Origin: Citrobacter sedlakii NBRC 105722
GTDB lineage: Bacteria > Pseudomonadota > Gammaproteobacteria > Enterobacterales > Enterobacteriaceae
Direction of reading: 5' to 3'
Assembly: GCF_000759835.1 (NCBI RefSeq)
Contig: NZ_BBNB01000007.1
Coordinates: 124,001-188,000 of the forward strand
Length of the DNA stretch: 64,000 nt
Made by a program: the position numbers and the translations under genes. Below are positions 30,888 to 40,986 of this stretch, piece by piece. A model generated the notes under the pieces. That model was not told where the DNA came from, did no database searches, and saw nothing but the letters and a program-made list of their open reading frames with translations. Within the stretch, counting starts at the first letter, position 1, and each line of letters starts with the position of its first letter.

Positions 30888-32561
30888 TTACTCGCCTTTA
30901 GCTGCTTTGAATGCTTCAGCCATTGCGTTGTTAGAGAAGTTTGCATCTTCCTGTTTGTTAACAGTTGCGATGGCATCTTTCTCATCAGCTTCGTCTTTCG
31001 CACGAACAGACAGGCTGATTGCACGGTTCTTACGGTCAACGCCGGTGAATTTCGCTTCAACGTCGTCGCCTACGCTCAGAACCAGTGTTGCATCTTCAAC
31101 GCGGTCACGGGAAGCTTCAGAAGCGCGCAGGTAACCTTCAACGCCGTCAGCCAGTTCTACGGTTGCGCCTTTCGCGTCAACTGCAGTCACTTTACCGTTT
31201 ACGATTGCGCCTTTCTTGTTCAGTGCAACCCAGTTGTTGAACGGATCTTCTGCCAGCTGTTTAACGCCCAGAGAGATACGCTCGCGCTCTGCGTCAACCT
31301 GCAGAACAACGGCTGCGATTTCGTCGCCTTTTTTGTATTCACGTACTGCTTCTTCGCCTGCAACGTTCCAGGAGATGTCAGACAGGTGAACCAGACCGTC
31401 GATGCCGCCGTCCAGGCCGATGAAGATACCGAAGTCAGTGATAGACTTGATTTTACCTTCAACACGGTCGCCCTTGTTGTGGGTTTCCGCAAACTGCTGC
31501 CACGGGTTAGATTTGCACTGCTTCAGACCCAGGGAGATACGACGACGTTCTTCGTCGATATCCAGAACCATCACTTCCACTACGTCGCCAACGTTAACAA
31601 CTTTGGACGGGTGGATGTTTTTGTTGGTCCAGTCCATTTCGGAAACGTGTACCAGGCCTTCAACGCCTTCTTCGATTTCAACGAAGCAACCGTAGTCGGT
31701 CAGGTTGGTCACGCGACCGGTCAGTTTGGTACCTTCCGGGTAACGCTTAGCGATAGCAACCCACGGATCTTCGCCCAGCTGTTTCAGGCCCAGGGATACA
31801 CGGGTACGCTCGCGGTCGAATTTCAGCACTTTAACAGTGATTTCGTCGCCAACGTTTACGATTTCGCTCGGATGCTTAACGCGTTTCCAGGCCATATCGG
31901 TGATGTGCAGCAGGCCGTCAACGCCACCCAGATCAACGAATGCACCGTAGTCAGTGAGGTTCTTAACGATACCTTTAACTTCCATGCCTTCCTGCAGGTT
32001 TTCCAGCAGCTGATCGCGCTCTGCGCTGTTTTCGGATTCGATAACGGCACGACGAGAAACAACAACGTTGTTGCGCTTCTGATCCAGCTTGATGACTTTG
32101 AACTCAAGCTCTTTGCCTTCCAGGTGCAGCGTGTCGCGCACCGGACGAACGTCTACCAGGGAACCTGGCAGGAACGCACGAATACCGTTCAGCTCAACAG
32201 TGAAGCCGCCCTTAACTTTGCCGTTGATAACACCGGTAACAGTTTCAGCATCTTCGTAAGCTTTTTCCAGCGTGATCCATGCTTCGTGACGTTTAGCTTT
32301 CTCACGGGACAGCAGGGTTTCACCGAAGCCGTCTTCTACTGCATCCAGAGCAACGTCAACTTCGTCACCCACCTGGATTTCCAGCTCGCCCTGGGCGTTT
32401 TTGAACTGCTCAGCCGGGATGGCGGACTCAGATTTCAGACCAGCGTCAACCAGTACTACGTCTTTGTCGATAGCAACAACAACACCGCGAACGATGGAAC
32501 CCGGACGGGTTTCGATTTCTTTTAAGGATTCTTCAAACAGTTGAGCAAAAGATTCAGTCAT
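30888..32561 (-). CDS. rpsA: 30S ribosomal protein S1
   Basis: Binds mRNA and helps 30S initiation on structured or weak ribosome-binding sites. It has 557 residues with six S1 OB-fold repeats; the four central ones share patterns such as [21 protein letters not shown] and [19 protein letters not shown]. Codon use is strongly biased, as in highly expressed genes, which also produces long open antisense frames. It follows cmk; by family it represses its own translation. Confidence 0.99.
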   Translation of the reverse strand: MTESFAQLFEESLKEIETRPGSIVRGVVVAIDKDVVLVDAGLKSESAIPAEQFKNAQGELEIQVGDEVDVALDAVEDGFGETLLSREKAKRHEAWITLEKAYEDAETVTGVINGKVKGGFTVELNGIRAFLPGSLVDVRPVRDTLHLEGKELEFKVIKLDQKRNNVVVSRRAVIESENSAERDQLLENLQEGMEVKGIVKNLTDYGAFVDLGGVDGLLHITDMAWKRVKHPSEIVNVGDEITVKVLKFDRERTRVSLGLKQLGEDPWVAIAKRYPEGTKLTGRVTNLTDYGCFVEIEEGVEGLVHVSEMDWTNKNIHPSKVVNVGDVVEVMVLDIDEERRRISLGLKQCKSNPWQQFAETHNKGDRVEGKIKSITDFGIFIGLDGGIDGLVHLSDISWNVAGEEAVREYKKGDEIAAVVLQVDAERERISLGVKQLAEDPFNNWVALNKKGAIVNGKVTAVDAKGATVELADGVEGYLRASEASRDRVEDATLVLSVGDDVEAKFTGVDRKNRAISLSVRAKDEADEKDAIATVNKQEDANFSNNAMAEAFKAAKGE

Positions 32562-32674
32562 GTTTAATCTTCAGGTTTCATATTTAACGTCCATCTGACT
32601 CCATGCCGGATGGGGTTGTTTAACATACCCGCTGTCATTCCATTGCAACGGGGGTACTGCAAATTCGGTCGCTT

Positions 32675-33358
32675 TTAAGCGAGTGCCAGTTTTTGGCGCG
32701 CGTATTGTAGCGCTTTTTCAATCACTTGCTCAATGCTTAATCGGGTTGAATCTAAAACTAAAGCATCAGCAGCGGGAACTAACGGCGCTACAGCACGGTT
32801 TCGGTCGCGATCGTCGCGTTCTTTGATCTCGGCCAAAAGGCGTTCAAAGTTAACACTAAAGCCCTTTTCCTGCAACTGTAGCATACGGCGATGCGCACGT
32901 TCTTCAGAGGAGGCGTCAAGGAAGATTTTCACCGGCGCGTCCGGAAAAACCACCGTCCCCATATCCCGTCCGTCCGCGATCAGGCCAGGCAACTCACGGA
33001 AGGCGCGTTGACGACGCAACAGCGCTTCACGTACGCGTGGAAAGGCGGCGACCTGTGACGCAGCGTTCGCCACTTCCTGCGTGCGAATTTCACCGCTCAC
33101 ATCTTCGCCTTCGAGAATCACTTCCAGATTTCCGTTGGTTGAGACAAAGCGCACATCAAGATGGGTCGCCAACGGAACCAGCGCATCTTCAGAGGCGACA
33201 TCGACATGATGATGCAGCGCCGCCAGCGCTAACACGCGATAGATAGCACCAGAGTCCAGCAGATGCCATTGCAATGCTTCCGCCATTGCCTTGCACAAGG
33301 TGCCCTTTCCTGCACCACTTGGGCCATCAATGGTAATTACCGGGGCAATTGCCGTCAT
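32675..33358 (-). CDS. cmk: Cytidylate kinase
   Basis: Phosphorylates CMP and dCMP with ATP. The P-loop GPSGAGKGT is at residues 12-20, with [12 protein letters not shown] further on. The ATG at 33358 ([10 protein letters not shown]) is preceded by AAGGAGAG and gives 227 residues; an in-frame ATG at 33382 is spurious. Usually linked with rpsA, 113 bp downstream. Confidence 0.97.
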   Translation of the reverse strand: MTAIAPVITIDGPSGAGKGTLCKAMAEALQWHLLDSGAIYRVLALAALHHHVDVASEDALVPLATHLDVRFVSTNGNLEVILEGEDVSGEIRTQEVANAASQVAAFPRVREALLRRQRAFRELPGLIADGRDMGTVVFPDAPVKIFLDASSEERAHRRMLQLQEKGFSVNFERLLAEIKERDDRDRNRAVAPLVPAADALVLDSTRLSIEQVIEKALQYARQKLALA

Positions 33359-33485
33359 CTTTCTCTCCTTAAACAGGCACACCGTTAACGTAAACGCCGC
33401 GCATTATACGCGCCAACGCCCACAATCGTTAACGTTGTGTGCAAAAACCCGAATCGTCTGTATTCAGATGAAGAATAATTGCGCA

Positions 33486-33514
33486 ATTATAGCGGGCTGG
33501 CGCATAACCAGCCC
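33486..33514 (-). promoter_or_regulatory. Candidate promoter and hairpin upstream of cmk
   Basis: On the minus strand TATAAT (33491-33486) lies 130 bases before cmk. The inverted repeat GGGCTGG / CCAGCCC (33494-33514) covers the -35 position and may also end ycaL transcripts. No consensus -35 is seen. Confidence 0.35.
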
Positions 33515-33530
33515 AAAAGATGACAATGTT

Positions 33531-34292
33531 TTACTTTTTGTCGGCGGCAATACGGTCGCGCATGTGCTGAGCGCGATCGGCTGAGGCGGGGTGGGAGTCC
33601 ATCAATGATTTCGCATGCCCCGCGTCCATGGTGGCGAATTTATCGAATGCGGTGACCAGTCCCTGGGTATTTATGCCGCGTTTCTTCAGCAGGTCATAGG
33701 AGAAATCATCGGCATCCGATTCCTGGCTGCGGGAGAACGAAGAGTTGATTACCCCTTCGGCCAGGTCGCCGAGTTGAGATTGCGACAGTTTGGACGCCAC
33801 TCCGCTGGTAGCGGAGAGGGCGTCACGGGCCGCCAACGTTGCATAGGCCGTTTGCATGGCTTTACGAGAATGCCCTAACGAGACGTGGCCTAACTCATGC
33901 CCCAGAACGCCTTCGATTTCGTTATTGGTCATCAGATCCATCAGGCCTGAATAGACGCGAACACAGCCGTTGGCCATTGCCCATGCGTTGATCTCACGGG
34001 TCATATATACCTTGTAAGATACCGGCGTGCCGTCAATGTTATTGCCCAGCGCTTTCGCGATTTTATTTAGCCGCTTCGTGTATTTGCTCTTAGAACCCGC
34101 CAGTTTATTTTCACTGTCCATCTGTTTGCAGGACTCAGCAGACAGCGCTTTGACGTCCGCATCCGAAAGCGTCGCCGCTTTGTAAGCAGCGACGCCGGAA
34201 CTGGCGAGCAAATCGCCATTGACGCCATTTTTACAGCCAGCCATTAACGTAGCGGAAATCGCCACCGCCAGCAGCAATGATTTATTTTTCAT
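33531..34292 (-). CDS. ycaL: M48-family metallopeptidase lipoprotein YcaL
   Basis: A periplasmic lipoprotein with a zinc metallopeptidase domain; in E. coli YcaL degrades stalled LptD at the Bam complex. Lipobox LMAGC gives lipidated Cys20. The metal-binding HELGH is at 132-136, with a downstream Glu in ESDADDFSYDLL. It has 253 residues. It sits between aroA and cmk as in E. coli. Confidence 0.93.
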   Translation of the reverse strand: MKNKSLLLAVAISATLMAGCKNGVNGDLLASSGVAAYKAATLSDADVKALSAESCKQMDSENKLAGSKSKYTKRLNKIAKALGNNIDGTPVSYKVYMTREINAWAMANGCVRVYSGLMDLMTNNEIEGVLGHELGHVSLGHSRKAMQTAYATLAARDALSATSGVASKLSQSQLGDLAEGVINSSFSRSQESDADDFSYDLLKKRGINTQGLVTAFDKFATMDAGHAKSLMDSHPASADRAQHMRDRIAADKK

Positions 34293-34402
34293 GCTAATCT
34301 TCCAATGATATTTATAATAAAAAGATATAAATCAAGAGGTTAAATCGAGAGGAAGGTAGCATTAGCGATAAGGGTAAATAAAGTACGAAAGCGGACGCAA
34401 GC

Positions 34403-34424
34403 GCGCCAGCGCAAAGGCTGGCGC
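34403..34424 (-). terminator. Hairpin after aroA
   Basis: GCGCCAGC-GCAAAG-GCTGGCGC is an 8-bp perfect stem nine bases past the aroA stop. It lacks a T run, so it may be a 3'-end processing hairpin rather than an intrinsic terminator. Confidence 0.5.
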
Positions 34425-34433
34425 GAAAGTTAA

Positions 34434-35717
34434 TCAGGCGGGAGTGCTAATACGCGCCAACTGCTCGAAATAATCCGGGAAGGTTTTAGCGGTACATTTC
34501 GGATCAAGAATGGTCACCGGCGTGTCGGATAACGCCACCAGCGAAAAACACATCGCCATACGGTGATCGTTATAGGTGCCAATTTCAGCAAACTGTAATT
34601 TCGCTGGCGGGGTGATGCGAATATAGTCGCGCCCCTCTTCCACTTCCGCCCCTACTTTACGCAACTCGGTCGCCATCGCAAACAGACGGTCAGTCTCTTT
34701 GACGCGCCAGTTATAGATGTTACGAAGCGTGGTCGTACCTTTAGCAAACAGCGCCGCCGTCGCAATGGTCATTGCCGCATCGGGAATGTGGTTCATGTCC
34801 ATATCAACGGCATTTAGCTCACCGCGAGTACAGGCAATAAAATCATCGCCCCAGGTCAGTGTCGCCCCCATTTTTTCCAGCACATCCGCGAAGCGAATGT
34901 CCCCCTGCATACTTTTGCGGCCAATACCGGTCACCTTTACCGTCCCGCCTTTAATGGCTCCCGCGGCAAGGAAATAAGAGGCGGATGAAGCATCGCCTTC
35001 GACCAGGTAAACACCGGGAGACTGGTATTGCTGACGGCCCTTCACGACAAAACGCTGATAGTGATGGTTTTCAATTTCCACGCCGAAGGTTTTCATCAGA
35101 TTTAACGTAATGTCGATATACGGCTTCGACACCAGCTCGCCTTTAATGCTGATGATGGTTTCCTGCGACGCCAGAGGGGCCGTCATTAACAGTGCGGTCA
35201 AAAACTGGCTGGAAACGCTGCCATCAACCTCAACCTGACCGCCGGTAAAGCCACCGCGCAGACGAAGCGGCGGATAGTTTTCCTGCTCCAGATAGTCAAT
35301 ACAGGCCCCGCCCTGACGCAGCGCATCAACCAGATGACCAATTGGTCGCTCTTTCATACGCGGCTCGCCGGTCAGCACAATGTCGTTTGTACCGAGGCAA
35401 AGCGCTGCGGCAAGCGGACGCATGGCCGTTCCGGCGTTGCCCAGAAACAGCTCCAGTGCGCCGGTAGCCTGTAGCGGACCACCGTTGCCGGTGATTTCGC
35501 AACGGGTACGATCCGCAGAAAGGGTGTAATTGATCCCCAACGCGCTCAGCGCATTGAGCATATGGCGCACATCATCGCTGTCTAACAGGTTGGTCAGAAC
35601 GGTGGTGCCATGGGCTAACGCCGCCAGGAGCAAAGCGCGGTTAGACACGCTCTTAGAGCCAGGCAGATTAATGGTGCCATCGACCCGCGCGATGGGTTGT
35701 AACGTCAGGGATTCCAT
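34434..35717 (-). CDS. aroA: EPSP synthase (3-phosphoshikimate 1-carboxyvinyltransferase)
   Basis: Joins PEP and shikimate-3-phosphate in aromatic amino acid synthesis; the target of glyphosate. [17 protein letters not shown] near the N-terminus, [13 protein letters not shown] about 90-102 (class I, glyphosate-sensitive type) and the C-terminal KETDRL are seen. The ATG at 35717 gives the usual 427 residues; a TTG five codons upstream opens the frame but is not the likely start. Cotranscribed with serC through an intergenic terminator. Confidence 0.98.
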   Translation of the reverse strand: MESLTLQPIARVDGTINLPGSKSVSNRALLLAALAHGTTVLTNLLDSDDVRHMLNALSALGINYTLSADRTRCEITGNGGPLQATGALELFLGNAGTAMRPLAAALCLGTNDIVLTGEPRMKERPIGHLVDALRQGGACIDYLEQENYPPLRLRGGFTGGQVEVDGSVSSQFLTALLMTAPLASQETIISIKGELVSKPYIDITLNLMKTFGVEIENHHYQRFVVKGRQQYQSPGVYLVEGDASSASYFLAAGAIKGGTVKVTGIGRKSMQGDIRFADVLEKMGATLTWGDDFIACTRGELNAVDMDMNHIPDAAMTIATAALFAKGTTTLRNIYNWRVKETDRLFAMATELRKVGAEVEEGRDYIRITPPAKLQFAEIGTYNDHRMAMCFSLVALSDTPVTILDPKCTAKTFPDYFEQLARISTPA

Positions 35718-35743
35718 GTACTCAACTCTCAAAAAACAAAAAT

Positions 35744-35770
35744 AAAAACCCCACAGACGACGCTGTGGGG
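35744..35770 (-). terminator. Intergenic terminator in the serC-aroA operon
   Basis: CCCCACAG (35749-35756) / CTGTGGGG (35763-35770), followed on the minus strand by five T. It lies between serC and aroA, so it probably lowers aroA expression relative to serC, as described for the enterobacterial serC-aroA operon. Confidence 0.88.
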
Positions 35771-35788
35771 ATGAAACGCCACACTTAT

Positions 35789-36877
35789 TTAGCCGTGACG
35801 ACGTTCGAAATCGACCATAAAGTCGGTCAGGGCTTTGACGCCTTCCAGCGGCATCGCGTTATAAATGGACGCACGCATTCCCCCCACCACACGGTGGCCT
35901 TTCAGCGCGTGAAGACCTGCCGCAAAAGACTCTTCAAGGAACAGTTTGTCCAGCGCGCTGTCCGCCAGTTGGAACGGTACGTTCATGCGGGAACGGTTGG
36001 CTTTCGCCACATCGTTGCGGTAGAAATCGCTGTTATCAATCACGCCATACAGCAGTTCGGCTTTCTGTTGATTGATTTTATGCATCGCGTCGACGCCGCC
36101 ATTCGCCTTCAGCCATTTAAATACCAGGCCGGAAAGATACCAGGCAAAAGTTGGTGGCGTATTAAACATTGAGTCGTTATCGTTCAGAACGGTGTAGTCC
36201 AGAATCGACGGGCAGCTGGTGTGCGCTTTTCCTAACAGGTCTTCGCGAACGATCACAATCGTCAGCCCGGCAGGTCCGATGTTTTTCTGCGCGCCTGAAT
36301 AGATAACGCCGTAGCGGGAAATGTCTAACGGCGCCGAAAGAATCGTTGAGGAGAAATCAGCCGTCACGACCACATCGGAGGCAAAATTCGGCGTTTCATT
36401 AATGGCAATGCCGTCAATGGTTTCGTTCGGGCAGTAGTGCATATACGCCGCGTTATCCGAGAGTTGCCATTCGCTCATCGGCCTGACCGCGCGCAGTCCG
36501 TCCACGGTAACTTTGGCATCAATCACGTTTGGGGTGCAGTATTTTTTCGCTTCTTTTACCGCGCTGGCCGCCCAGTAACCGGCGTCCACGTAGTCTGCGG
36601 TGGTTTTATTTCCCAAAATATTCAGCGGAATAGCCGCAAACTGCCCGCGTCCGCCGCCGTGACAGAACAGAACTTTATAATTGGAAGGGATGTTGAGGAG
36701 ATCGCGAAAATCCTGTTCCGCTTCCGCTGCGACCTGGATAAATTCTTTACCGCGGTGGCTCACCTCCATGACGGAGGTGCCAAGACCGTTCCAGTCGCAC
36801 AGTTCCTGTTGAGCCTGTTTGAGCACGTCTGCCGGTAACATTGCCGGGCCTGAACTAAAATTGAAAACCTGAGCCAT
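35789..36877 (-). CDS. serC: Phosphoserine/phosphohydroxythreonine aminotransferase
   Basis: A PLP enzyme that makes 3-phosphoserine (serine pathway) and 4-phosphohydroxythreonine (pyridoxal phosphate pathway). It has 362 residues; the Schiff-base lysine lies in [12 protein letters not shown] (about Lys198), and [10 protein letters not shown] binds the cofactor phosphate. It heads the serC-aroA operon; the 199-bp upstream gap to ycaP holds its promoter. Confidence 0.98.
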   Translation of the reverse strand: MAQVFNFSSGPAMLPADVLKQAQQELCDWNGLGTSVMEVSHRGKEFIQVAAEAEQDFRDLLNIPSNYKVLFCHGGGRGQFAAIPLNILGNKTTADYVDAGYWAASAVKEAKKYCTPNVIDAKVTVDGLRAVRPMSEWQLSDNAAYMHYCPNETIDGIAINETPNFASDVVVTADFSSTILSAPLDISRYGVIYSGAQKNIGPAGLTIVIVREDLLGKAHTSCPSILDYTVLNDNDSMFNTPPTFAWYLSGLVFKWLKANGGVDAMHKINQQKAELLYGVIDNSDFYRNDVAKANRSRMNVPFQLADSALDKLFLEESFAAGLHALKGHRVVGGMRASIYNAMPLEGVKALTDFMVDFERRHG

Positions 36878-37076
36878 TTCCCCTCACCACGTTGCATTGT
36901 TATTCACCCACGCTCTGACGAAGCGCAAAGAGTGGGTTTACGTTATTCCTGTGGATATTGGTTTTATCATTCAGTGATACGCGCCGCAACGGGTAATAAT
37001 CGGCGCGGTTAAAATGAGTGTTCGCTCACACAACACAATCTGTCGGATTGATGGCTAATGACCGATATTTTTGCTG

Positions 37077-37769
37077 TCAGAGCACCCTTTTTGCCCGACT
37101 GGCCTTCGACCATTCTGGATTCTTGCAGCGCGGACAATCTTGCCTGTCGCCAGCGTTAAGAGTAATGACTTCGCTGCAACGCACGCAGGCGTAATCTCCC
37201 GTTTCGGGAACGACATGAAATCGCTCGGTGCAATATTTAGGCAAAATGCTCAGACCGGGTTTTATCTTTTCTTCTTCAAAGAAATAGACGCTGATTTGCC
37301 CGTTGGTTTCCAGTATCGCCAGCCGCACCTGACCAAGTTGCTCTACGCCATTCAGACGCAGTTCCATAAAGAACTCAAACTCCGTCATATTGGCATGATT
37401 CAGTTTGGACCATGCCAGCTCGCCATCTTCAATGATGACGACCGGTTTCCCCTCCAGTAAATCGCCAATCCTTTCACTACGCGCCATCAGCCACATCGCC
37501 AACCGGTAAAGCAGCGCAATTATGATAAAGACCACCAGCACCGGCAGCATTGGGACATCATCATAAAAAGCGACGTCCCCTGCCGCGGAGCCCAGCGTCA
37601 AAATAATCAACACTTCAAAAAGCGACATCTGGCGCACGCCGCGCCGTCCCGTCAGCTTAAGAAACAGATAGACCAGTACAAAGGTATAAAGACTACGTAA
37701 CGCAACCTCGCCCAAAAATTCCAGTGGCACTTTGTCCAGTGCCATCCGTTGTAGATCAAACGCTTTCAT
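37077..37769 (-). CDS. ycaP: DUF421 inner-membrane protein YcaP
   Basis: A YetF/DUF421-family membrane protein of unknown function. It has 230 residues: membrane segments at about 20-40, 48-66 and 72-92, then a cytoplasmic domain and a C-terminal zinc-ribbon with CVRC and CPRC. Divergent from ycaO. Confidence 0.9.
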   Translation of the reverse strand: MKAFDLQRMALDKVPLEFLGEVALRSLYTFVLVYLFLKLTGRRGVRQMSLFEVLIILTLGSAAGDVAFYDDVPMLPVLVVFIIIALLYRLAMWLMARSERIGDLLEGKPVVIIEDGELAWSKLNHANMTEFEFFMELRLNGVEQLGQVRLAILETNGQISVYFFEEEKIKPGLSILPKYCTERFHVVPETGDYACVRCSEVITLNAGDRQDCPRCKNPEWSKASRAKRVL

Positions 37770-37905
37770 TTCTCTGCTCTTATGGTGGTTTACTGCATAA
37801 AAGCATAGTCAAAACTTTTATTTCCGCCGCGTTCGTGGCGGCGATAGCGTCAGTCAGATAAAACCCGTATCATTGCGCGCTTTCCGTACGACAAAAGTGA
37901 TTTTC

Positions 37906-39666
37906 ATGACGCAAACATTTATTCCCGGCAAAGACGCCGCCCTGGAAGATTCCATCGCTCGCTTCCAGCAAAAATTGCTCGATCTCGGTTTCCATATTGA
38001 AGAAGCCTCATGGCTGAATCCGGTGCCAAACGTCTGGTCGGTGCACATCCGCGACAAAGAGTGCGCGCTGTGCTTTACCAACGGCAAAGGCGCGACGAAA
38101 AAAGCGGCGCTGGCCTCTGCGCTGGGCGAATATTTTGAGCGTCTGTCGACGAACTATTTCTTTGCCGATTTCTGGCTTGGCGATACCATCGCCAACGGCC
38201 CGTTTGTGCATTACCCTAACGAAAAATGGTTCCCGCTGAACGACAGTGACGACGTGCCGGAAGGGTTGCTCGACGCGCGTCTGCGCGCTTTCTACGATCC
38301 GGAAAACGAACTCGCCGGCAGTATGTTGATCGATCTCCAGTCCGGCAACGAGGAACGCGGCGTGTGCGGCCTGCCTTTTACTCGCCAGTCAGATAACCAG
38401 ACCGTCTATATTCCGATGAACATTATCGGCAATTTGTACGTCTCTAACGGTATGTCCGCCGGTAATACCCGTAATGAAGCGCGAGTCCAGGGACTGTCGG
38501 AAGTCTTTGAGCGTTATGTGAAAAATCGCATCATTGCCGAAAGTATCAGTCTGCCGGAGATCCCTGTCGATGTACTGGCGCGCTATCCGTCGGTGGTGGA
38601 ATCCATTGCGACACTGGAAGCGGAAGGTTTCCCGATCTTTGCCTATGACGGATCGCTGGGCGGCAACTTTCCGGTGATCTGCGTTGTCCTGTTCAACCCG
38701 GCTAACGGCACCTGTTTTGCCTCTTTTGGCGCCCATCCGGATTTCGGCGTCGCGCTGGAACGTACCGTGACCGAACTGCTGCAGGGCCGTGGACTGAAAG
38801 ATCTCGATGTGTTTACCCCACCCACCTTCGACGACGAAGAAGTGGCCGAGCACACCAATCTGGAAACCCACTTTATCGACTCCAGCGGTCTGATCTCCTG
38901 GGATCTGTTCAAGCAGGATGCCGACTACCCGTTCGTCGACTGGAACTTCTCTGGCACTACCGAAGAGGAGTTCGCAACGTTAATGGCCATCTTCAACGCC
39001 GAAGATAAAGAGGTCTACATCGCCGATTATGAACATCTTGGTGTGTACGCCTGCCGTATCATCGTACCGGGTATGTCTGACATCTATCCTGCCGAGGATC
39101 TGTGGCTCGCGAATAACAGCATGGGAACGCATCTTCGCGATACTCTGCTTTCGCTTCCGGGTAGCAACTGGGAAAAAGAAGAGTATCTCCGTCTTATCGA
39201 GCAGTTAGATGATGAAGGGTTTGATGACTTTACCCGCGTGCGCGAACTGTTGGGCCTGGCGACGGGTCCGGATAACGGCTGGTATACCCTGCGTATTGGC
39301 GAGCTGAAAGCGATGCTGGCTTTGGCGGGCGGCGATCTGGAACAGGCGCTTATCTGGACCGAATGGACAATGGAGTTCAACGCGTCCGTCTTTACGCCGG
39401 CGCGAGCCAACTATTATCGTTGTCTGCAAACGTTGCTGCTGCTTTCCCAGGAAGAAGAGCGCGAACCGCTGCAATACCTGAACGCCTTTGTGCGTATGTA
39501 TGGCGCGGATGCGGTAGAAGCGGCAAGCGCGGCGCTGAGCGGTGAAGCGGCTTTCTACAGCCTGCAGCCGGTGGATTGCGATCTTCATGCCTTCGCTTCA
39601 CACCAGTCTCTGCTGAAAGCGTATGAAAAGCTGCAGCGCGCAAAAGCCGCATACTGGTCAAAATAA
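37906..39666 (+). CDS. ycaO: YcaO, ATP-dependent cyclodehydratase-family protein
   Basis: The founding member of the YcaO family, which activates amide backbones with ATP. In E. coli it is linked to beta-methylthiolation of ribosomal protein S12 together with RimO. It has an ATP-binding core about 1-400, including ALGEYFERLSTNYFFADF and EARVQGLSEVFERYVKN, and a C-terminal tetratricopeptide-like part. The ATG at 37906 (MTQTFIPGK) gives the usual 586 residues; a frame extension to 37873 is not needed. No partner peptide gene of a RiPP cluster is nearby. Confidence 0.94.
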   Translation: MTQTFIPGKDAALEDSIARFQQKLLDLGFHIEEASWLNPVPNVWSVHIRDKECALCFTNGKGATKKAALASALGEYFERLSTNYFFADFWLGDTIANGPFVHYPNEKWFPLNDSDDVPEGLLDARLRAFYDPENELAGSMLIDLQSGNEERGVCGLPFTRQSDNQTVYIPMNIIGNLYVSNGMSAGNTRNEARVQGLSEVFERYVKNRIIAESISLPEIPVDVLARYPSVVESIATLEAEGFPIFAYDGSLGGNFPVICVVLFNPANGTCFASFGAHPDFGVALERTVTELLQGRGLKDLDVFTPPTFDDEEVAEHTNLETHFIDSSGLISWDLFKQDADYPFVDWNFSGTTEEEFATLMAIFNAEDKEVYIADYEHLGVYACRIIVPGMSDIYPAEDLWLANNSMGTHLRDTLLSLPGSNWEKEEYLRLIEQLDDEGFDDFTRVRELLGLATGPDNGWYTLRIGELKAMLALAGGDLEQALIWTEWTMEFNASVFTPARANYYRCLQTLLLLSQEEEREPLQYLNAFVRMYGADAVEAASAALSGEAAFYSLQPVDCDLHAFASHQSLLKAYEKLQRAKAAYWSK

Positions 39667-39717
39667 AGGCAATTGGCTTACTGACTGTAGGCGTTAATTA
39701 TCGTCTGAGCTATATTA

Positions 39718-39742
39718 CGGGGCGCTTTACGTGCCCCGTTTT
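39718..39742 (+). terminator. Terminator of ycaO
   Basis: CGGGGC (39718-39723) / GCCCCG (39733-39738) followed by TTTT. Confidence 0.85.
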
Positions 39743-40071
39743 ACTTATTATTGAAGAGCCAAATATAAATGTAATAACAAGGTTAAATATTGGTAGTTGA
39801 TATTACTATTATTAACCGCTATTTGTTACTTTATTTGGCAATTACTCCATATTAATTAACCGCTCAACAGACCCAGGAAGGAAAAAATTCAACTCATTTG
39901 CTAAATTTTAAAATTTATTTTTATTAGGATAATCAATAAATTACACCTAAATCGCATAAAAACCATGCGCTTTACGGGCCTATAAGCCAGGCGAGATATG
40001 ATCTGTATCAATTTCTCATCTATAATGCTTTGTTAGTATCTCGTCGCCGACTTAATAAAGAGAGAGTTAGT
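39743..40071 (+). promoter_or_regulatory. Upstream region of focA-pflB with an FNR-type box
   Basis: AT-rich DNA without a gene. ATGAT-CTGT-ATCAA (39998-40011) fits the FNR consensus TTGATnnnnATCAA with one mismatch. TAGTAT at 40034-40039 would give a start near 40046, placing the box at -41.5, the class II activator position known for the E. coli pfl promoter. TATAAT at 40021-40026 is an alternative -10. Anaerobic activation by FNR, and probably ArcA, is expected. Confidence 0.7.
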
Positions 40072-40929
40072 GTGAAAGCTGACAACCCTTTTGATCTTTT
40101 ACTCCCTGCTGCAATGGCCAAAGTGGCCGAGGAAGCAGGTGTCTATAAAGCAACGAAACATCCGCTTAAGACTTTCTACCTGGCGATTACCGCCGGTGTA
40201 TTTATCTCCATCGCCTTTGTTTTCTATATCACTGCGACGACCGGCACGGGTACGATGCCCTTTGGTATGGCGAAACTGATTGGCGGTATCTGCTTCTCTT
40301 TGGGGTTGATCCTTTGCGTAATTTGCGGCGCTGACCTCTTTACCTCCACCGTTTTGATTGTTGTTGCCAAAGCCAGTGGGCGTATTACCTGGGGCCAGTT
40401 AGCGAAAAACTGGCTGAATGTCTATTTTGGTAACCTGGTGGGTTGCCTGCTCTTTGTGCTATTGATGTGGCTTTCCGGCGAGTATATGACCGCCAATGGT
40501 CAATGGGGACTCAATGTTCTGCAAACCGCCGACCACAAAATGCACCATACTTTTATTGAAGCCGTCTGTCTCGGCATCCTCGCTAACCTGATGGTGTGCC
40601 TGGCCGTATGGATGAGCTATTCAGGTCGTAGCCTGATGGATAAAGCGTTTATCATGGTTTTACCGGTCGCCATGTTTGTTGCCAGCGGTTTTGAGCACAG
40701 TATCGCAAACATGTTTATGATCCCGATGGGTATTGTCATCCGTGATTTCGCCACACCGGAATTCTGGACCGCTGTTGGGTCTACTCCGGAAAGTTTTTCT
40801 CACCTGACCGTGATGAACTTCATCACTGATAACCTGATTCCGGTTACGATCGGTAACATTATCGGCGGCGGTTTGTTGGTCGGGTTGACATACTGGGTCA
40901 TTTATCTGCGCGGCAACGATCATCATTAA
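40072..40929 (+). CDS. focA: Formate channel FocA (GTG start)
   Basis: A pentameric formate/nitrite channel in the inner membrane that exports and re-imports formate. It has 285 residues with six membrane segments; the N-terminus KADNPFDLLLPAAMA is the PflB-interacting helix. The start is GTG at 40072 after AGAGAG, as in E. coli; a longer ATG frame from 40030 overlaps the probable promoter. First gene of focA-pflB; 57 bases separate it from pflB. Confidence 0.96.
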   Translation: MKADNPFDLLLPAAMAKVAEEAGVYKATKHPLKTFYLAITAGVFISIAFVFYITATTGTGTMPFGMAKLIGGICFSLGLILCVICGADLFTSTVLIVVAKASGRITWGQLAKNWLNVYFGNLVGCLLFVLLMWLSGEYMTANGQWGLNVLQTADHKMHHTFIEAVCLGILANLMVCLAVWMSYSGRSLMDKAFIMVLPVAMFVASGFEHSIANMFMIPMGIVIRDFATPEFWTAVGSTPESFSHLTVMNFITDNLIPVTIGNIIGGGLLVGLTYWVIYLRGNDHH

Positions 40930-40986
40930 TTCTGATTTTCGCACTGCGCAGTAAATAAAAAATCCACTTAAGAAGGTAGGTGTTAC

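Noticed and set aside
31386-32525. 379-codon open frame antisense to rpsA
   Set aside because: Same cause: codon bias of rpsA leaves the opposite frame open. The translation resembles no protein family.
37906-39666. RiPP biosynthetic cluster around ycaO
   Set aside because: No precursor peptide, dehydrogenase or transporter gene is linked; the neighbours are ycaP and focA as in E. coli.
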